A stretch of 64,000 nt of DNA, from contig CP126192.1 in NCBI GenBank assembly GCA_030272155.1, positions 8,652,501 through 8,716,500 of the forward strand. Direction: 5' to 3'. This stretch comes from Tetradesmus obliquus. Its lineage: Eukaryota > Chlorophyta > Chlorophyceae > Sphaeropleales > Scenedesmaceae. Positions 22,568 through 38,527 of the stretch are shown here, in pieces. Below the pieces are notes generated by a model. It was given only the letters and a program-made list of their open reading frames with translations. It was not told the origin of the DNA and did not search any database. The translations under genes and the position numbers were made by a program. Positions within the stretch are counted from its first letter, which is position 1; each line of letters begins with the position of its first letter.

Positions 22568-25500
22568 AGGAATCATCTTCTTCATGTTCTTCGTCTTCTT
22601 GTTCTGTTTCTTGCTGGGTTGCTGCTGCTGCTGCTGCTGCGCCTCACTCTGCCCACCTGCCGCCGCAGCCGCCGCCTCACTCTGCTGCTGCCGCTGCTGC
22701 TCCGCCTGCTGCTGCAGCCGCAGCCGCTCCTCCTGCCTCGCAGGCAGCTCATGGCAGCAGATCTGCACAAGCTCGTCAACCCAGCGAGGCCCAGGCGCCA
22801 GCGCAGGCAGCGCATCAAGCACATCAGCCAGCTGCTGCCCATTGAACTGCCCTAGCTGCGGATATGCAGCGCTCACAAACGCATACACCCAGGACAGGCT
22901 TGGCTGCGCAGCTAGCTGCTGCATTGCTGTAGCGAGTGCGGCAAGCCCTGTGGGTGACAGCGCCCCTAGTTGACCATGGCTAGCAGCTTCCACCCGAGCT
23001 AGCCAGCCGGCTTCGGGTGCGTGCTTCAGCTCCGCTGCTGCTGCAACTAGGCGAGCCAGCTCCTCCCCGCTGCAGCACAGGATTGCCGCATCCGCTGCTG
23101 CCGCATACTGCTGCAGCCAGGCGCGCCCGGGGCGTGCTTTGAGCGCCGCAAGTGCCTCAGCAATCTGCGCCACCTGCTGTGGTGATGCACACGCAAGCTT
23201 CCACATGCTGCTGGCAGCGAGTGCTGCAACCCACGGCTCTGGGGGGCTCATGCCTAGCGCTGCTGCTGCTGCTGCCAGCTGCGCGAGCTGCCCGGGCTCC
23301 ATCCGCGGCAGAGATGGCGCACAGCCAGCAAACATCTCCCGTAGCCAATTTGCCTCAGGCCTCAGCTTCAGTGTGGCAATGCTGTTGACTAGCTTGGGCC
23401 AGGCGGCAGGGGTTAGGGAGCGCAGGCTGCGGCCGGGGCATGCGGTGAAGAAGGATCGCAGCCAGGGCTCTCCCGGGCGCATGCCCAGCGCTGCCAAGGC
23501 GTCGAGTAATGCGGCGAGCTGCGGCGGGTTGAGTGAGGCGAGTAGGGGCCGTGCTGCTGCTAGGAAAGACTCGCACCAGACCTCGTCCGGGGTGTGGCCA
23601 CACACCACCAGCGCCTGCGTGGAGGCAACATGGCGGAGGAATGGAAGACACAGGGGCAGGGCAGATGTGTGATTCGTGATCAGACGATGGCGTCATAACC
23701 AGACCTCGGTCCGGGGTGTGGTGGCACACCATCAGCGCCCGCGTGGCGGCAGAAAGCGGCACATGGAAGACGCGGGTGGCAAGGCGCATACGTCAGGGAG
23801 ATACATCAGGGATGAGTAGATGAATGCGACATTAGACAGTGCAAGTCAGCTGCTGCCAGCTGCACCGATAACCTGACCTGCAGCTGTCAGCAGCTGTTCC
23901 CAACAGCTATCGCACTCTTACAACCCATCACTTCATTCGAACGCATAAATCCAAATTCCATCTCTCTGTCACATTACCAGCGAGCCGCAAGCATGCCCAG
24001 GGGGCCCAGCATAGACCACCCCAGCACCTGCGCCACAGTCAGCAGCTCCGGCCCCTCCATGCTTGCCAGTGCTGCCGTAATCAAAGGCCACCAAACCCAA
24101 ACAACTCAAACCAGCCATCAGCCAGCCACGACCATCCACCCTGCCCGCACCTGCGCTACTGTCAGCAGCTCCGGCCCCTCCATGCTCGCCAGCGCACTGC
24201 TGCAGCGCCCAGCCAGCGCCACGCCCCACGCCTCAGGCCAGCTCCTCCAACCCAGCACCTGCAAGCTGCCGACCAAACTCGCCAGCTGCTGCGCACTCAG
24301 CACGTCGCGCCGCTGCTGCAGCAACGCAACATAGCGGCCCAGCCAGCGCTGACTCGGCCGCGCCTGTAGCGCTGCTAGCCGCGATCCCACAGCGACTAGG
24401 CCCTCAGGCCGCAGCTTAGGTAAGCCTAAAGCCAGAGGGTGAGTCAGCAGGCGCTGCAGAAGCTTAGCATCCGGCTGTGCCCGCATTATGGTGAGTGCTG
24501 TGAGGACAGATAGGCCCGCAGAGCCCGACATGTTTTCAGCCTGGGAGCGGACTAGGCCCAGCAGCCGCCGCAGCAGCGGGCCGTAGTCAACTACCTGCTG
24601 CTGCTGCTGCTGCAGCCACTGCTGCTGCTGCTGCTCGTCAAACTGCTGCTGCTGCGCGGCCAAGCCCTCCGCGCCGCCGGCTGCGTCTAGCCACTGCTGC
24701 TGCTGCGCGGGGAGCAGCCCCCACGCCTGCTGCCGCAGCTGCTGCTGCTCCCACTGCTGCTGCCGCGCCCGAGCCATGCGCGCTGCCATGGTTGCACCGC
24801 TGAGGAAGCCTGCAGCTTCAGCAGCAGCAGCAGCGGCAGCGCTGCTATCAGCATTGCTGCTGCTGCTGCTGCTAGCCAGCTCGCTGCCAGGCACTGCAAT
24901 CAGACCTGCCAGGCCGGCACCCCTGGCAGGGGCAACAGCGCCGCCAAACCTGAAGAGGCTGTTGCCGCTACTGAAACTGCTGCGGCTTGTGTAGCCGTTC
25001 AAGCTGCCTAGGCTGCTGCTGCTGCTGTAGGCCTCGTCCCTGCTGGCAGTACCTGGGCTGCGGGGGCTGCCTGGGCTGTCAGCAGCAGCATCAAGGCTAG
25101 CGACCTGTGGCCCTGCCCAGTCCTGCTCCCCAAACAGTGCCGATTCCTCGGCTGATGCTGCTGCTGCTGCTGCCGCTGCTGCTGCTGCCAGGTCCCTGCC
25201 CGTCACAATGTTGGCGAGCCGCAGCAGCGCAGCAGCAGTGTGGTGAGGCTGAAAGCTGGTGCTGGCCTCATTTACTAGCGCACAGAGCTGCGAGTACCCC
25301 CCGACAGCCTGAATTGCAGCTAGCAGATCAGATGAGGGGCTGCTAGCACCCTGCCGCAGCCGCTGCTGTGGGCTGCCAGGCTGTTGCCGCAAAGCTGTGG
25401 GTGGGAGCCGCTGCCGTGTGCTAGGCTGCCTGTCAGCGAGCTGCTGCTGCCGCTGCTCCTGCAGCCCTAGGCTGGCTTGCGCCTGCTGCTGTTGCTGCTG

Positions 25501-26449
25501 CAGGCTGAGCACTTGGAACTGCGCCTGCTGCTGCATGTCTTGCTGCTGCTGCAGCTCAGTCACTGCCTGTGGAGGCAGCAGCACAGCAGGAGAACCACTC
25601 ACCACACGTCGTTGCACAATCACAGTGTCAGGGCAGGGGCAAACACATGCAGAATCAATGTTTCAATGGGCCAACATGCACAATGAAACAGCAGCAGATG
25701 GCTGATCTGGGTGAATGAGAGCAGCAATGCTGGTGCTAGAAACTTGACGTGCCAGCAACAGCAGCAGCAGCAGCAGCTCACCTGTGTTTCCTGCAAGCGC
25801 GAGACTGCCTGGTGCGGTGGCAGCATGCCGCCGGCCTTGGCACCTCTGCTGCTGCCATTGCTGCCGTTGCCGTTGCTACTGCTGGCAACAATGCTGCTGC
25901 CGCTGCTGCTGCTTTCTAGGCAGGGCAGCACGCAGCGAGGCCAAGTGCAGCCAGGCTGCTGCACGCCAGCTGTGGCAGGGTTGACTGGTACCAGCTGCTT
26001 GTGATGTGAAAAGTGCGGCACATACAGCAGCAACGGCAGCACAAAGTTGAGGGGTTTTTAACTGTGCATGGATTTGGCTTTTCAACCCACTGGTACACAG
26101 TGTACTGCATGCGATGTGGCGCATGCTGCATGGTAGGCAGGACACCCATGCATGTGTCCAGAGTTCAGCCTGCATGCACATGATGGCACGCGCAGCGCTG
26201 ATCACAGCTTGAAACAGATTTTGCAGCACGAGACAAGCTCATTCTGCATGTGCAGAAGCCTAGCACGCTGCCCCATGCGTGGGTGACTGCAGTGGTAGGT
26301 GGTTGCACACCTGCTGCACCAACGCCTTGTAGCCAGATCTGCTGTTCTGAGGCTGCTGCTGCCTGCATATGCACACAGGGAGCCCAGTCTGCACGGGGCC
26401 TTGGCTGTAGCCCGTGTTCTGCCCCCTGCGCAGCAGAAACGACAGCCAT
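22244..26449 (-). CDS. Octotricopeptide-repeat (OPR) protein, probably organellar
   Basis: Two large exons are firm: 25566-24151 and 23614-22244, joined in phase 0. A third, ending at 25782, is likely from the continuous frame (SRLQETQ|AVTELQ). The first pieces, 26449-26311 and 25915-25782, are tentative but phase-compatible; the whole would have 1019 residues. The core shows about eight degenerate 35-40-residue helical repeats with the OPR-like signature P..(W)(L/V)...; examples are GEPWLRSFF, PEANWLREMF, PEPWVAALA, PGRAWLQQY and APEAGWLARV. OPR proteins bind organelle RNA in green algae and control its stability or translation. The C-terminal 150 residues are low-complexity Gln/Ala with KKQNKKTKNMKK. 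A polyAla/Gln N-terminal half precedes the repeats. No RAP domain is visible. A transit peptide cannot be confirmed because the start is uncertain. Confidence 0.83.
23700..23780 (-). repeat. Copy of OPR exon head, with acceptor region
   Basis: The first 53 nt repeat about 23577-23628, the start of the last OPR exon, coding ALMVCHHTPD against ALVVCGHTPD. The match continues weakly upstream of the acceptor. One base is inserted relative to the real exon, so the frame is lost. Confidence 0.88.
24024..24075 (-). repeat. Copy of OPR exon tail, with donor
   Basis: This repeats 24146-24200, coding ALASMEGPELLTVAQ followed by a GTGC donor. It lies inside the intron, directly downstream of the exon it copies. 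Confidence 0.9.
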
Positions 26450-27031
26450 GAGGCGTTGTAGCAGTCAGCAGTGCAAGAATGCCTGGCACGAAATGCTCCG
26501 GCTGCTGAATCTTTCGCCATTCACGATGCTAAAAAGATGTTTCGAGCTGTTGTCACCGCAGCAGCAGCACAGGGACAACAGCACGAAGCTCACTTTGGGG
26601 CACTACTGAAGCGGTCGTGGGAACGGCTGGGAGCTTGGTAGCTGGGTATACTGGCAACGTTGTAAATCCTAGTGGCCATGGCGACACGAACAGCCCCTCA
26701 GCTGCAGGATTTTACACCAGCAGACTGATCACATGAAGCGTCATACCGACAAAACAAAAGTTCAGACGCATTTCTAGGTCTTTGGATCGCATTCTCCAGC
26801 ATGTGTGACTGTCAACGGAGCCGTGTGAGAGTATCGAGATGCGAATGACAACTCGACTGAACCACAGCAGCACGGTGGCCTACTGTTTCATGCCAGCAAA
26901 CGTGTCGCTGTTACCTGCATAAGCTACTCTCTTTTGTTAGACTCTCGCATCATCGAGGTCAGTCACCTGGTTGTCGCTGGTGTCACTCAGTCGCTTCCTG
27001 ATCGTCCCTTCACCTTTCAGCGTCATTTGAA
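26450..27031. promoter_or_regulatory. Divergent intergenic region, OPR and Tic62-like genes
   Basis: This gap of about 0.6 kb separates the tentative OPR start from the Tic62-like ATG. Both flanking products look plastid-related, so shared control is conceivable. No firm promoter motif was recognised; the OPR start could lie slightly further upstream (another ATG at 26520). Confidence 0.35.
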
Positions 27032-30566
<3,535 letters not shown>

Positions 30567-30638
30567 GCTGACAGCGCAGTTGGAAGGGCTGTTGCTGCCA
30601 CAATGCACGGCACGCCCGACTCGTTGTATGATGACTCC

Positions 30639-30873
30639 TGTCTGCAGCAGCAGACAAGGTGGTGGAGGTCATCGCTGAAAAGAGGGCACCTGAGTGCAGC
30701 CTGCAGCAGCTGTTTGAGGGCGTGGCGCTGTGAGCTGACAGCGCAGGAGGAAGGGGCTGCTGCTGCCACAATGCACGGCACATGCGGTGCGGGACTTGCA
30801 ATGCTTCCTGCCAGGACAGTGTCTGCAGCAGCAAACAAGCTGCTGAGCTGTTTGAGGGCGTGGGGTGGTGAGC
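30639..30873 (+). repeat. Copies of the Tic62-like terminal exon beyond the stop
   Basis: A near-complete copy of the last exon and its 3' flank lies at about 30639-30770, coding DKVVEVIAEKRAPE. A shorter decayed copy lies at about 30815-30873. Both fall in the presumed 3' UTR. Confidence 0.88.
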
Positions 30874-32453
30874 TGAGCCGGGATCGTGCCAGGGTTGGCT
30901 GGGCTGCAGCAGTAGCACGCTTTGAATGGTACTGGGTGCTGAGTGGCCTGGTGTGTAGGGCCTGTGCGGCGTGTCCATGCTACACCTTGGGCTTAGCCAG
31001 CCACTGAGCTGTTTGCACGCAGTGGTGCTGTGCTTGATCTGTGAACAGTGCCTGTTGTTCAGCGATTTAGGAAAAAGCATGCATAATATGTCACACGCAC
31101 AGCACGATTTCAACATTGAACCGATTGCAATAAAGGACCGGCAGCAGTGCTCCATCTGAACGTTGCTGCTGGAGTGGCTGGTAGCGGTGCTGCTGCGGCT
31201 GCCGGGCCTGTGAGTGTGCCGCTTACACGCAAACACTGCACGCATGGGGCAGCAGCGTCACCCGGCATGCACATGCACATGTGTTGGGCAGCGTGGGTTG
31301 AGAGCTGGTGTTGTGTAGTGGTTGAACGCATTGACGGGCAGCGGCGATCCTTGGTCCCTGTCACGTTACCTTTCAGTCAACACAACATGCAACAGCAGCG
31401 ATTGCGGTTACATCTGCTGGCTGTGTCACACAAGGGTGTGCCACGTGGTGTGCTGCTCGCTGCATCAATGCGGTGCCGCCTGTGGCACTAGTACCTCCTG
31501 CGTGGTTGCAAAGTGAGAGGGCGTCCCCGTGTGTGTTACATACTATAACTTAGTAGGTCCATTCACTTTCTGTAACTGATGTTACATGTGCCGGCTACTA
31601 TCTGCAAGACAGCACAGTGTACGTCACAAACCAATACAATGACGGTGCGCAGCTTGCTGTGAGCTGCCAAAGATGACTTGGCACGCAGAAGCCATTCCAA
31701 TCCCACTCGCTGCAATCTGCCATTTAATGTGCAGCCCACCACGCATATGCTTAGCTATGCCGCTGATGTCTTACAGACGCTGGAACTCTACAGGTTCAAG
31801 ATGCAGATGCACTGCATCTGTCTAGACAGACAACGACCGTGAATCTGCCTCTGCAGTGCAGAGGACAGCATGCTGTGAAAGGCTACAAACAAACAGCGAG
31901 AACACAAAGCCGTGCAACGGTTGCAAGCATGCATTCAAATTCAAGTGACTCACACTACCTTTGATGGCCCCTGTTCCACAAGACAATGTGCAGCCACTCC
32001 CTTTTTGAAATGGCTTATTTTTGACCCGGGCTTTCAGCGGGCAGCAGCACGCACAGCATTTATGCAGGGCATCCTTGCAGCTGTACTTGCCGCAAAAGTC
32101 AAACGCTGAACACAACACAAACTGCTAGCAGCACTGACACAAATATTTCAACCCCTGGCCGCATAGAGCAAACAGTCGCCTCATTATCACTGGTACCTGC
32201 ACCAAATCATTTATCAGTTTGAAATGTAGTCCTCTTGTTTGTGTCTTACGATGCAAGGTATCCACTTGTTGCAAGTGAGGTGTGCCAATCTTGACTGGGG
32301 GTGAGGCAAGGATGCTGGTATAAGGCTGCAGCCAGGCCTGACATATGAATGCATGCCTGGATGCGATGAAACCCTCCTGATTGCGGTTGCCTTCTTCTGC
32401 CAAGGTATCCCAGAGCGCTCTCGCCAGACAGGGATGGTGCTGCTGTAGTCGTT
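30874..32453. other. Convergent intergenic region, no gene supported
   Basis: This holds the 3' flanks of the Tic62-like gene (plus) and PANL-1 (minus). A 114-codon plus frame at 31147-31491 shows no domain. The stretch from 31500 to 32400 is more AT-rich and has no frame I would call. Confidence 0.5.
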
Positions 32454-33897
32454 CTACTGGCACACCACATTCACCCGCTCCTCTTGCTTTTCGACGCAGC
32501 GCCCAGCCGGTGCTCTGGCCAGGTTGGAGCTGGAGGGCTGCTGCTTCTTTTCCTGCACGGCGGCAAACACAACAGCAGTAGGGAGCACGTCAGCAGGTGA
32601 ATCACAAAGTTCATTGTGGTTTACAAACTGTAGTTGTGCTGCTTTACCTGCACAACAGCTGCTGTTTAGCTGGTCATAAGCTGCATTGACATCTGAGACG
32701 CGGGTGGTGCCAATTGTTATTGCTGCAAATGAATGTTGAAGTTAGACTGACGCATGGCCAATACCAGGCAGGACCAACTGTGCACTCCACAGTACGTTGC
32801 AGTGACTGCCACTTTGCATGCAGCATCTTGTGCAGCAATGACTGGTGCGCTGGCGTTGCGTAACAAAGTGAATGCATGCAACTAGACATCAGTTCACCTG
32901 CAGGGCCTTCATTTCGTGCCACGACCTCCACCACATGCAGGCCACGCCCAGCAGCACAGCCAGGGCTGCGATTGCACCAATCACAATGCCCGCAATCGCG
33001 CCAGCGGACAAGCGGTTGCTGCTGCTGCTGCACACATCTGATGTGCTTGCACTGATTGTTGCGTTGTTTGTTGTGTTGGCAGGGCTGGGGCTGGCAGTGG
33101 CTGATGGTGAGGGTGAAGGTGATGGTGATGGCCTAGGCCTGCTCGATGGTGAAGCCACACGTGAGGGTGAAGGAGCTGCTGCCTTGGCCAGAATGTTGGC
33201 TAGTGATGTAGCTGCACACAATTGCAGTGACCACAATGAATGAGGCAGCCTGCCGCGGACTGTGGAAAAGCAGGAGGGCACCAGCAGCAGTCCTTGCAGC
33301 GGCTCTGACCATCGCTGCTGCTGGTGCTGTGTCACTATAAGCTTGCGGCATAGCTGGACTGGGTACAGTCTGCGTGTGAATCAGTGCTACAGCCGCAGCA
33401 CTGCCGTGCACATGTGTGCAGCTGAGCAATGGCAGAGTCAACACTCAAGTACAGATAATGGTGATGTGGGGCAGGTTGAAGACCAAAACCTCCGCATGAA
33501 GCTTTGCACAACATGATTGTACGTTGGCAGAATGCTGGAACAGTCCACATCTCATTGCTGACACCTGACAGTTGTTAGTGCCTGAGCTGGTACCAGGTGC
33601 TGCCTTGCTTACCTGTGAGTTTGCGGTACACGGTTGCGTCATAGTTGAGAGGACGAGTTGATGACTTGTAGAGATATGCGCCAGTGACACCCTAATTGCT
33701 GCCTGTGCTGAACGCCACACATTGTTCCTCAGCATCGCATGCAGCAACCATATCGTTGACGTCTCCAGGTTTGAAGCAAAACGGTTGCTCTACGCCATGA
33801 TCTTTGAAGCCGCAGCTGAAACGTTCAAGGTCCTGGATGTTGGACTATTTCTGCAAAATGTACTTGGCACCTGCAGCAGCAGAAGCAGCAACAACGA

Positions 33898-33931
<34 letters not shown>

Positions 33932-35105
33932 ATCAAGGGAACAGCGCGGTGCAGCAGCCCTTCAGGAAGTGAACAATCCGCTGCAAGAACAACACAGTTT
34001 GCTGAGCTGTGTGACAGCCTCATCGACAGCCAATGTAGATGTCACAGCATTCTGCGCCGGTGGCAACCTGTAACACAACCACACAGATGTGTGCAAGCAC
34101 TGCAGTCCTCCGCGCACCTTGGCAGTCAGCCTCGGAGGGACGACAGTACAGCGACGTACCATTAACAGCGCTCTGTAATTGGTACTTCGCCGCCACCGAC
34201 GTCTGCAAATAGCCGCAACCCAGACTGGTCATGACAAAGCCAGTGCACTCTTTGTTGCCTAAGCACTCATCAGCCACTGCTTCCACGCCTCCACAATATT
34301 TGCAGAAAGGCGCCATCTGCCCTTTCTCGTCTGTGTACTTTTGATGATAGTGGCCGCAATTTACATCATTCAATTTGACAGTGATGCCTGGCATCACCAG
34401 GAGCTCTGCAGCAGAACGCACGTCAATTGTCACGACAGCAGCGAGGTTTGGTCAGAAGGACAGCAGCCTGCCCAGCATCTGCTAGCTGCAGCGCTCAGGT
34501 GTGACGCAGCAGGTGCACTATGGGATAAGCTGCAAAAGGCAAAAATGCCAATACGCCCATATACCCGCATTGCACTGTTGGCGTGATTTTTTTGCTGCAG
34601 TTGCACTGTGCTGTCGTGTCCGTTCAACTGTCAGGTGGTGACCGCGGGCGGCGACAGCTGCAGCCCTATAGCTAGTTGCAGATTTGCCGGACTGAGTGAT
34701 GGACGCCGCAGCAACAAGTGACAAGACAAGGACCAAACTACCAGCAAGGTATTTTTCTATGAAAGATCAGACACTTACGTAGTGGTTCTTCCTGCAGCAG
34801 TTCCTGCCCCCTGGCATCACCAGCAGCGGCAGCAGGTACCTGCACCGGTGCTGCTTGTAGGCAGGCCTGCACGTGTAACACTGAACACCGTCAGCAGGCC
34901 TGACAGTTCCATTGAACAGTATTTTGCTGTTCAAGGAAACAAGTGATACTGCAGTTGGCAGTTGGGACTGTAGTTCAGCTGTCAAACATTTGTACTGTGA
35001 CAGGCTCACCAGCTGTGCCACCTGCAGCACGCGCAACAGCAATATCACCGTCAGCCACAAACGGCGCTTGGTTTTGAAGTTCTGAGCACCCCCACACCCA
35101 TTCAT
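32454..35105 (-). pseudogene. PANL-1, surface-protein paralogue with two in-frame stops
   Basis: Six exons follow the family plan: 35105-35010, 34866-34779, 34405-34118, 33870-33613, 33211-32898 and 32552-32454. Splice phases (0, 1, 1, 1, 0) match the intact paralogue PANL-4. Exon 1 codes a signal peptide with an RRLW...LLL core. Exon 3 is a Cys-rich PAN/apple-like domain (DVNCG, FCKYCGG, DECL, CTGF, CGYL). Exon 4 is the second domain (FCFKPGD, ACDAEEQC, GAYLYK). Exon 5 has an SP-repeat stalk and a membrane helix (AGIVIGAIAALAVLLG). Exon 6 is a tail ending ERVNVVCQ and TAG. Exon 4 contains two TAG codons, at 33845-33847 and 33692-33694, while the frame around them stays conserved. The gene is therefore probably disabled, although recently, because everything else is intact. 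Confidence 0.72.
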
Positions 35106-35294
35106 CGTCTCGAAAACGTCCGATAAACCAGGAACTTCGAAGCTTGTCCTGATATGAAGGGCGCACGCCCCTGTACACGTCTTTTTTTGTCAGTGAGTGG
35201 AGTATCGCCGCTGTCTGACACGTAATACCGAAGAAGAGTGCTCAACAAACAAATAGGATTTGAGACGTCCAGTCCCCTGAGGAGGAAGGTGAAT

Positions 35295-35326
35295 CGGAAG
35301 GTCACCACCACGCAGTTGACCTTCCG
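35295..35326. promoter_or_regulatory. PANL upstream palindrome, copy 1
   Basis: Exact 10-bp arms CGGAAGGTCA and TGACCTTCCG with a 12-nt spacer lie 190 nt upstream of the PANL-1 ATG. This is the most symmetrical of the five copies. Confidence 0.85.
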
Positions 35327-36122
35327 CCGATAGGCTGGTTGCCTCGTTCAATTGCATCGCAAACGCGCTTTTCAATAATTGCACGCATTTACTGCGAGTT
35401 GAATGATTGCTGCGGGATGCAGCCTCCTGGAGCAAGTTCACGGCTGCATAATTATAAGCAGCAGCATGCTCAAGTGCCTAACACGACTCACGGCTGAGCC
35501 AGTCCCAGCCCAAAATGAGTCAGGCCAGTACATCAACCCTCCACTGGAAGCAGGGTGATGGTGCACTCTAATTTTATATAGGCATTGCACTTGCTCCTGT
35601 ACGTGTTACTCCTTCTGTATGGTGTATTGAGCGTCGCTCGGGATGGCCACTGGACAGTCCAGTGACTGTGACTGTGGGCTGGAGGCTGCCATATGCATGC
35701 TGCCCCTCTACAGTTTGGTGCACTGTGCTGCTGTGGCCGTGGAGGCTTCCAGCTCTTACAGCAGGCAATTACTGAGCCACAACTGTGTTGCAACACAGAT
35801 CTGCGCTCAAGGTCGGCACGGTCAGGATTGATCGGTTACAGTTCAGCCGCTGGGCCAGCCATGCCTGACACTTACAGACACACCATAATAATGCTGCATG
35901 CAGGCCCAATCCATGCTCTCCCTGTTTGCACCGCAGATGGCGGCCGCGCTATCAGCAGCCCGCAGGCATGATAGCCAGCCCCACAGCACACGCCCCTTGC
36001 CGGAGGTACGCGCCAGCGGCGCCGCGCCACGCGCCCGCGCGAGGTGCCACGCTCCAGCTGGCTCACTGTTGAAACACAATTGACTTGTGCCGCCACCTCC
36101 AGCACAACCGCATGTATGTCCC
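35327..36122. other. Intergenic spacer between PANL-1 and PANL-2
   Basis: No separate gene is supported. A segment at about 35665-35760 resembles 44290-44375 upstream of PANL-3, so it is probably part of the ancestral duplicated unit. I found no tail exon for PANL-2 here. Confidence 0.45.
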
Positions 36123-37233
36123 TCACAGCAGCGCAGCAAGGGCTCCAGCTGCACCACATGCCACGCCCACAATGATGCCGATGGACACGCCGCGGCTGCT
36201 GCTGCTGCTGCTGCTGCTGCTACTGCTAGTGCTGCCGCTGCTGCCGGCGTCAGGACTGCCTGTACTGGTGGTGGAGTTGGTTGCTGTGTTGGGAAGGCCG
36301 GTGCGGGTTGTGGCGAGTGGTGACGGGGATGGCGAGGGTGATAAGCTGGGGGCGCTTCGTGGTGATGGGGAGCGTGCAGGTGACTCGAGCACAACTCTGG
36401 TGGTGGGCGCTGACTCTGGGTTGCCGCGCAAGCCTGCATGAAATGCAGCACATCAGATGATTGAGGCAGCTTGTCGCAGGCACGCGTTCGCGCAGGGAAT
36501 AGACAGATGTGAGTGGCCGCCAGCAATTCAGGCAGCTGCCTGTGGACCTTGCTGTTGCAGCATGCCTTGGCTTGCTGCGTCGCCCAAGTTTGGCACTGGC
36601 CGCAAGAGCTGCACTTGACACGGCACTGCCTTGGACACGCCCAAAGCCATGGACACTGACACATGTATACAATCAAGCGAGTGCAACAAAGTGGCCTCAT
36701 ACTCTGGGTGCTGTTGAAGACAGAAGGGTGTCATCTGAATGAATGAATGAGCTACGCGTGGTGTGTTCACACTTAACACCCGCGTATGTTAAGGAAGGGG
36801 ACGTGTGTGGCGATGAGGATACCTCATGCGCCTTCACGCCTCCTACCATTGGTGTCATCTCATTGTATCTTGCATATCTCACATCTGCTGCTGCCAGGTG
36901 ACGAGCTGCAGCTGGTGATATCTGTGCTTGCTCAGGTGTGTGTCATGCACGCTTTGGTGCCCCACCCACCTGTGCGGGCTCGGTAGAGTGCTGTGATACC
37001 GTATACTGTGTTGTCCTCCATACGGCTGCCGTTAGATTTGAGGTACGCGCCACTCACACCATTGCGACTGCCTGTGACGAATGCACTACATTCTGAACGC
37101 GCTTTGCATTCAGCGGCAGCGTCAATGACACCTCCAGGGACGAAGCAGAGGCCAGCCTCTTCCGTGATGTCACTGCAGCTGAAGTCGCCAACGTCTACGG
37201 GGCCAGGGTATAACTGGAAGTCATAGTTGGCAC

Positions 37234-37286
<53 letters not shown>

Positions 37287-38527
37287 CCGGCGGCAGCAGG
37301 GCAAAGGGTGTGGCTGACGCATCTGGCAATCAACGCAGTGCATGGCTGCAGCTTAAATGCCTAGAGGTGTATATTGATAGTCACTATCACCAAGCAAGGT
37401 GAAGTCCACCTCTGCAGTTTGCAGCCCACCTTCGCAGCCTTGCGTTCCTGCCATGCAGTAGAGCGTCGCTGTGGCGTTAACAGCTTGCACTGACACCGCC
37501 ACTGACGCCTTCAAGAAGCCACAACTCGTCATCCATGACAAATCCAGCGCAGTCACTGTGACAGTCGTCTAGGCATGCGCGAGCCACTTTCTGCGGGCCC
37601 CCACAAACTCTGCAGAAGGGCACCGGCTGGCCTGCCTCTGTGTCAGCGCTGTTTGCATGGCCGCAGTCGGTGTCCTGCAGCTTGACGTTGAGGCCCGGCA
37701 TCACCAGGAACGTTGCTGCAGCAACAGGCAGCAGTAGCAGCAGAACAATTGTCACAACAGTGAAGGCGGGTGCGCTGCAAATCAGCTGCCTATCCAGCAG
37801 GTGCATGACATTGCGCAACTGCCAAACGGCTGCTCTGATGCATCACAGCAGCTGTACTGGGGTCTGGGCTCAGCAGCACCAGCATTTTAAAGAAACACCC
37901 CGGTTGACAGATCAGCGTCATTGCTGCAGTTGCGCTGTGCTGTGTGCTCCGTTCAGCTGCCAGACAATCACTGCACTGGTGGTGATTAGAAAACCAGCTG
38001 CAGGCTTGAGTGATGGCCATGACATGTCTGCTGAAGGGGGTTGTGACTACACTCTACTGTAGCAGGTGTGTTAGCAGGCATGTAGCTCTGTCTGCTGTAC
38101 AACAGAAGACGACAGAGCATGCACATTCAGCTGGCAATTCTTGCAGGCAGGTGCTCACCTCCCCGCACTGGGTGCCCGCTACTGCCAATCATTGGCAGTG
38201 CCTTGCCCGTGATGGGCATGCCACGCAGCGGCGCCTGCCTGGTGGTTAATGTGGTTGGTGTTGTTGGTGTGGCAACCGCAGCAGGCACTGCCTGAAGGCA
38301 CGCCTGCAGCGTGGACAGCGAACACCTTCAGCAGGTTGTAGACTTACGCTGCGCAAAAATATCAGTGTAAACAGCAGTAGTCAGGGCTGCTTTGTTCGCG
38401 TAGCAGCTGGGACTGTAGTCAGGCTTCCAAGCAGGCTCACCAGCTGCAGCATGCCCAGGAGCAACACCACTTTGATACGCACGTGTGGATCCGCAAAAAC
38501 GACTTTGGTTCTACTTATTTCGATCAT
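36123..38527 (-). pseudogene. PANL-2, frameshifted and truncated surface-protein paralogue
   Basis: Exons 38527-38441, 38303-38159, 37715-37430, 37233-36970 and 36433-36123 follow the family plan. Exon 3 has 286 nt where the phase requires a multiple of three: the frame runs to CAGFVMDDE, then must shift by one base near 37520-37535 to continue SCGFLKASV. Exon 5 stops at TGA 36123 just after the membrane helix (GIIVGVACGAAGALAALL), and the basic stretch CWRWRHK continues in frame beyond the stop. No cytoplasmic tail exon was found. Exon 4 (second PAN-like domain) is intact. A hydrophobic C-terminus could in principle act as a GPI signal, but the exon 3 shift argues for a pseudogene. A base error in the homologous stretch is the alternative. 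Confidence 0.7.

Noticed and set aside
24024..24075. Separate OPR exon
   Set aside because: It is a near-copy of the adjacent exon's last codons and has no acceptor; adding it would only repeat the same 15 residues.
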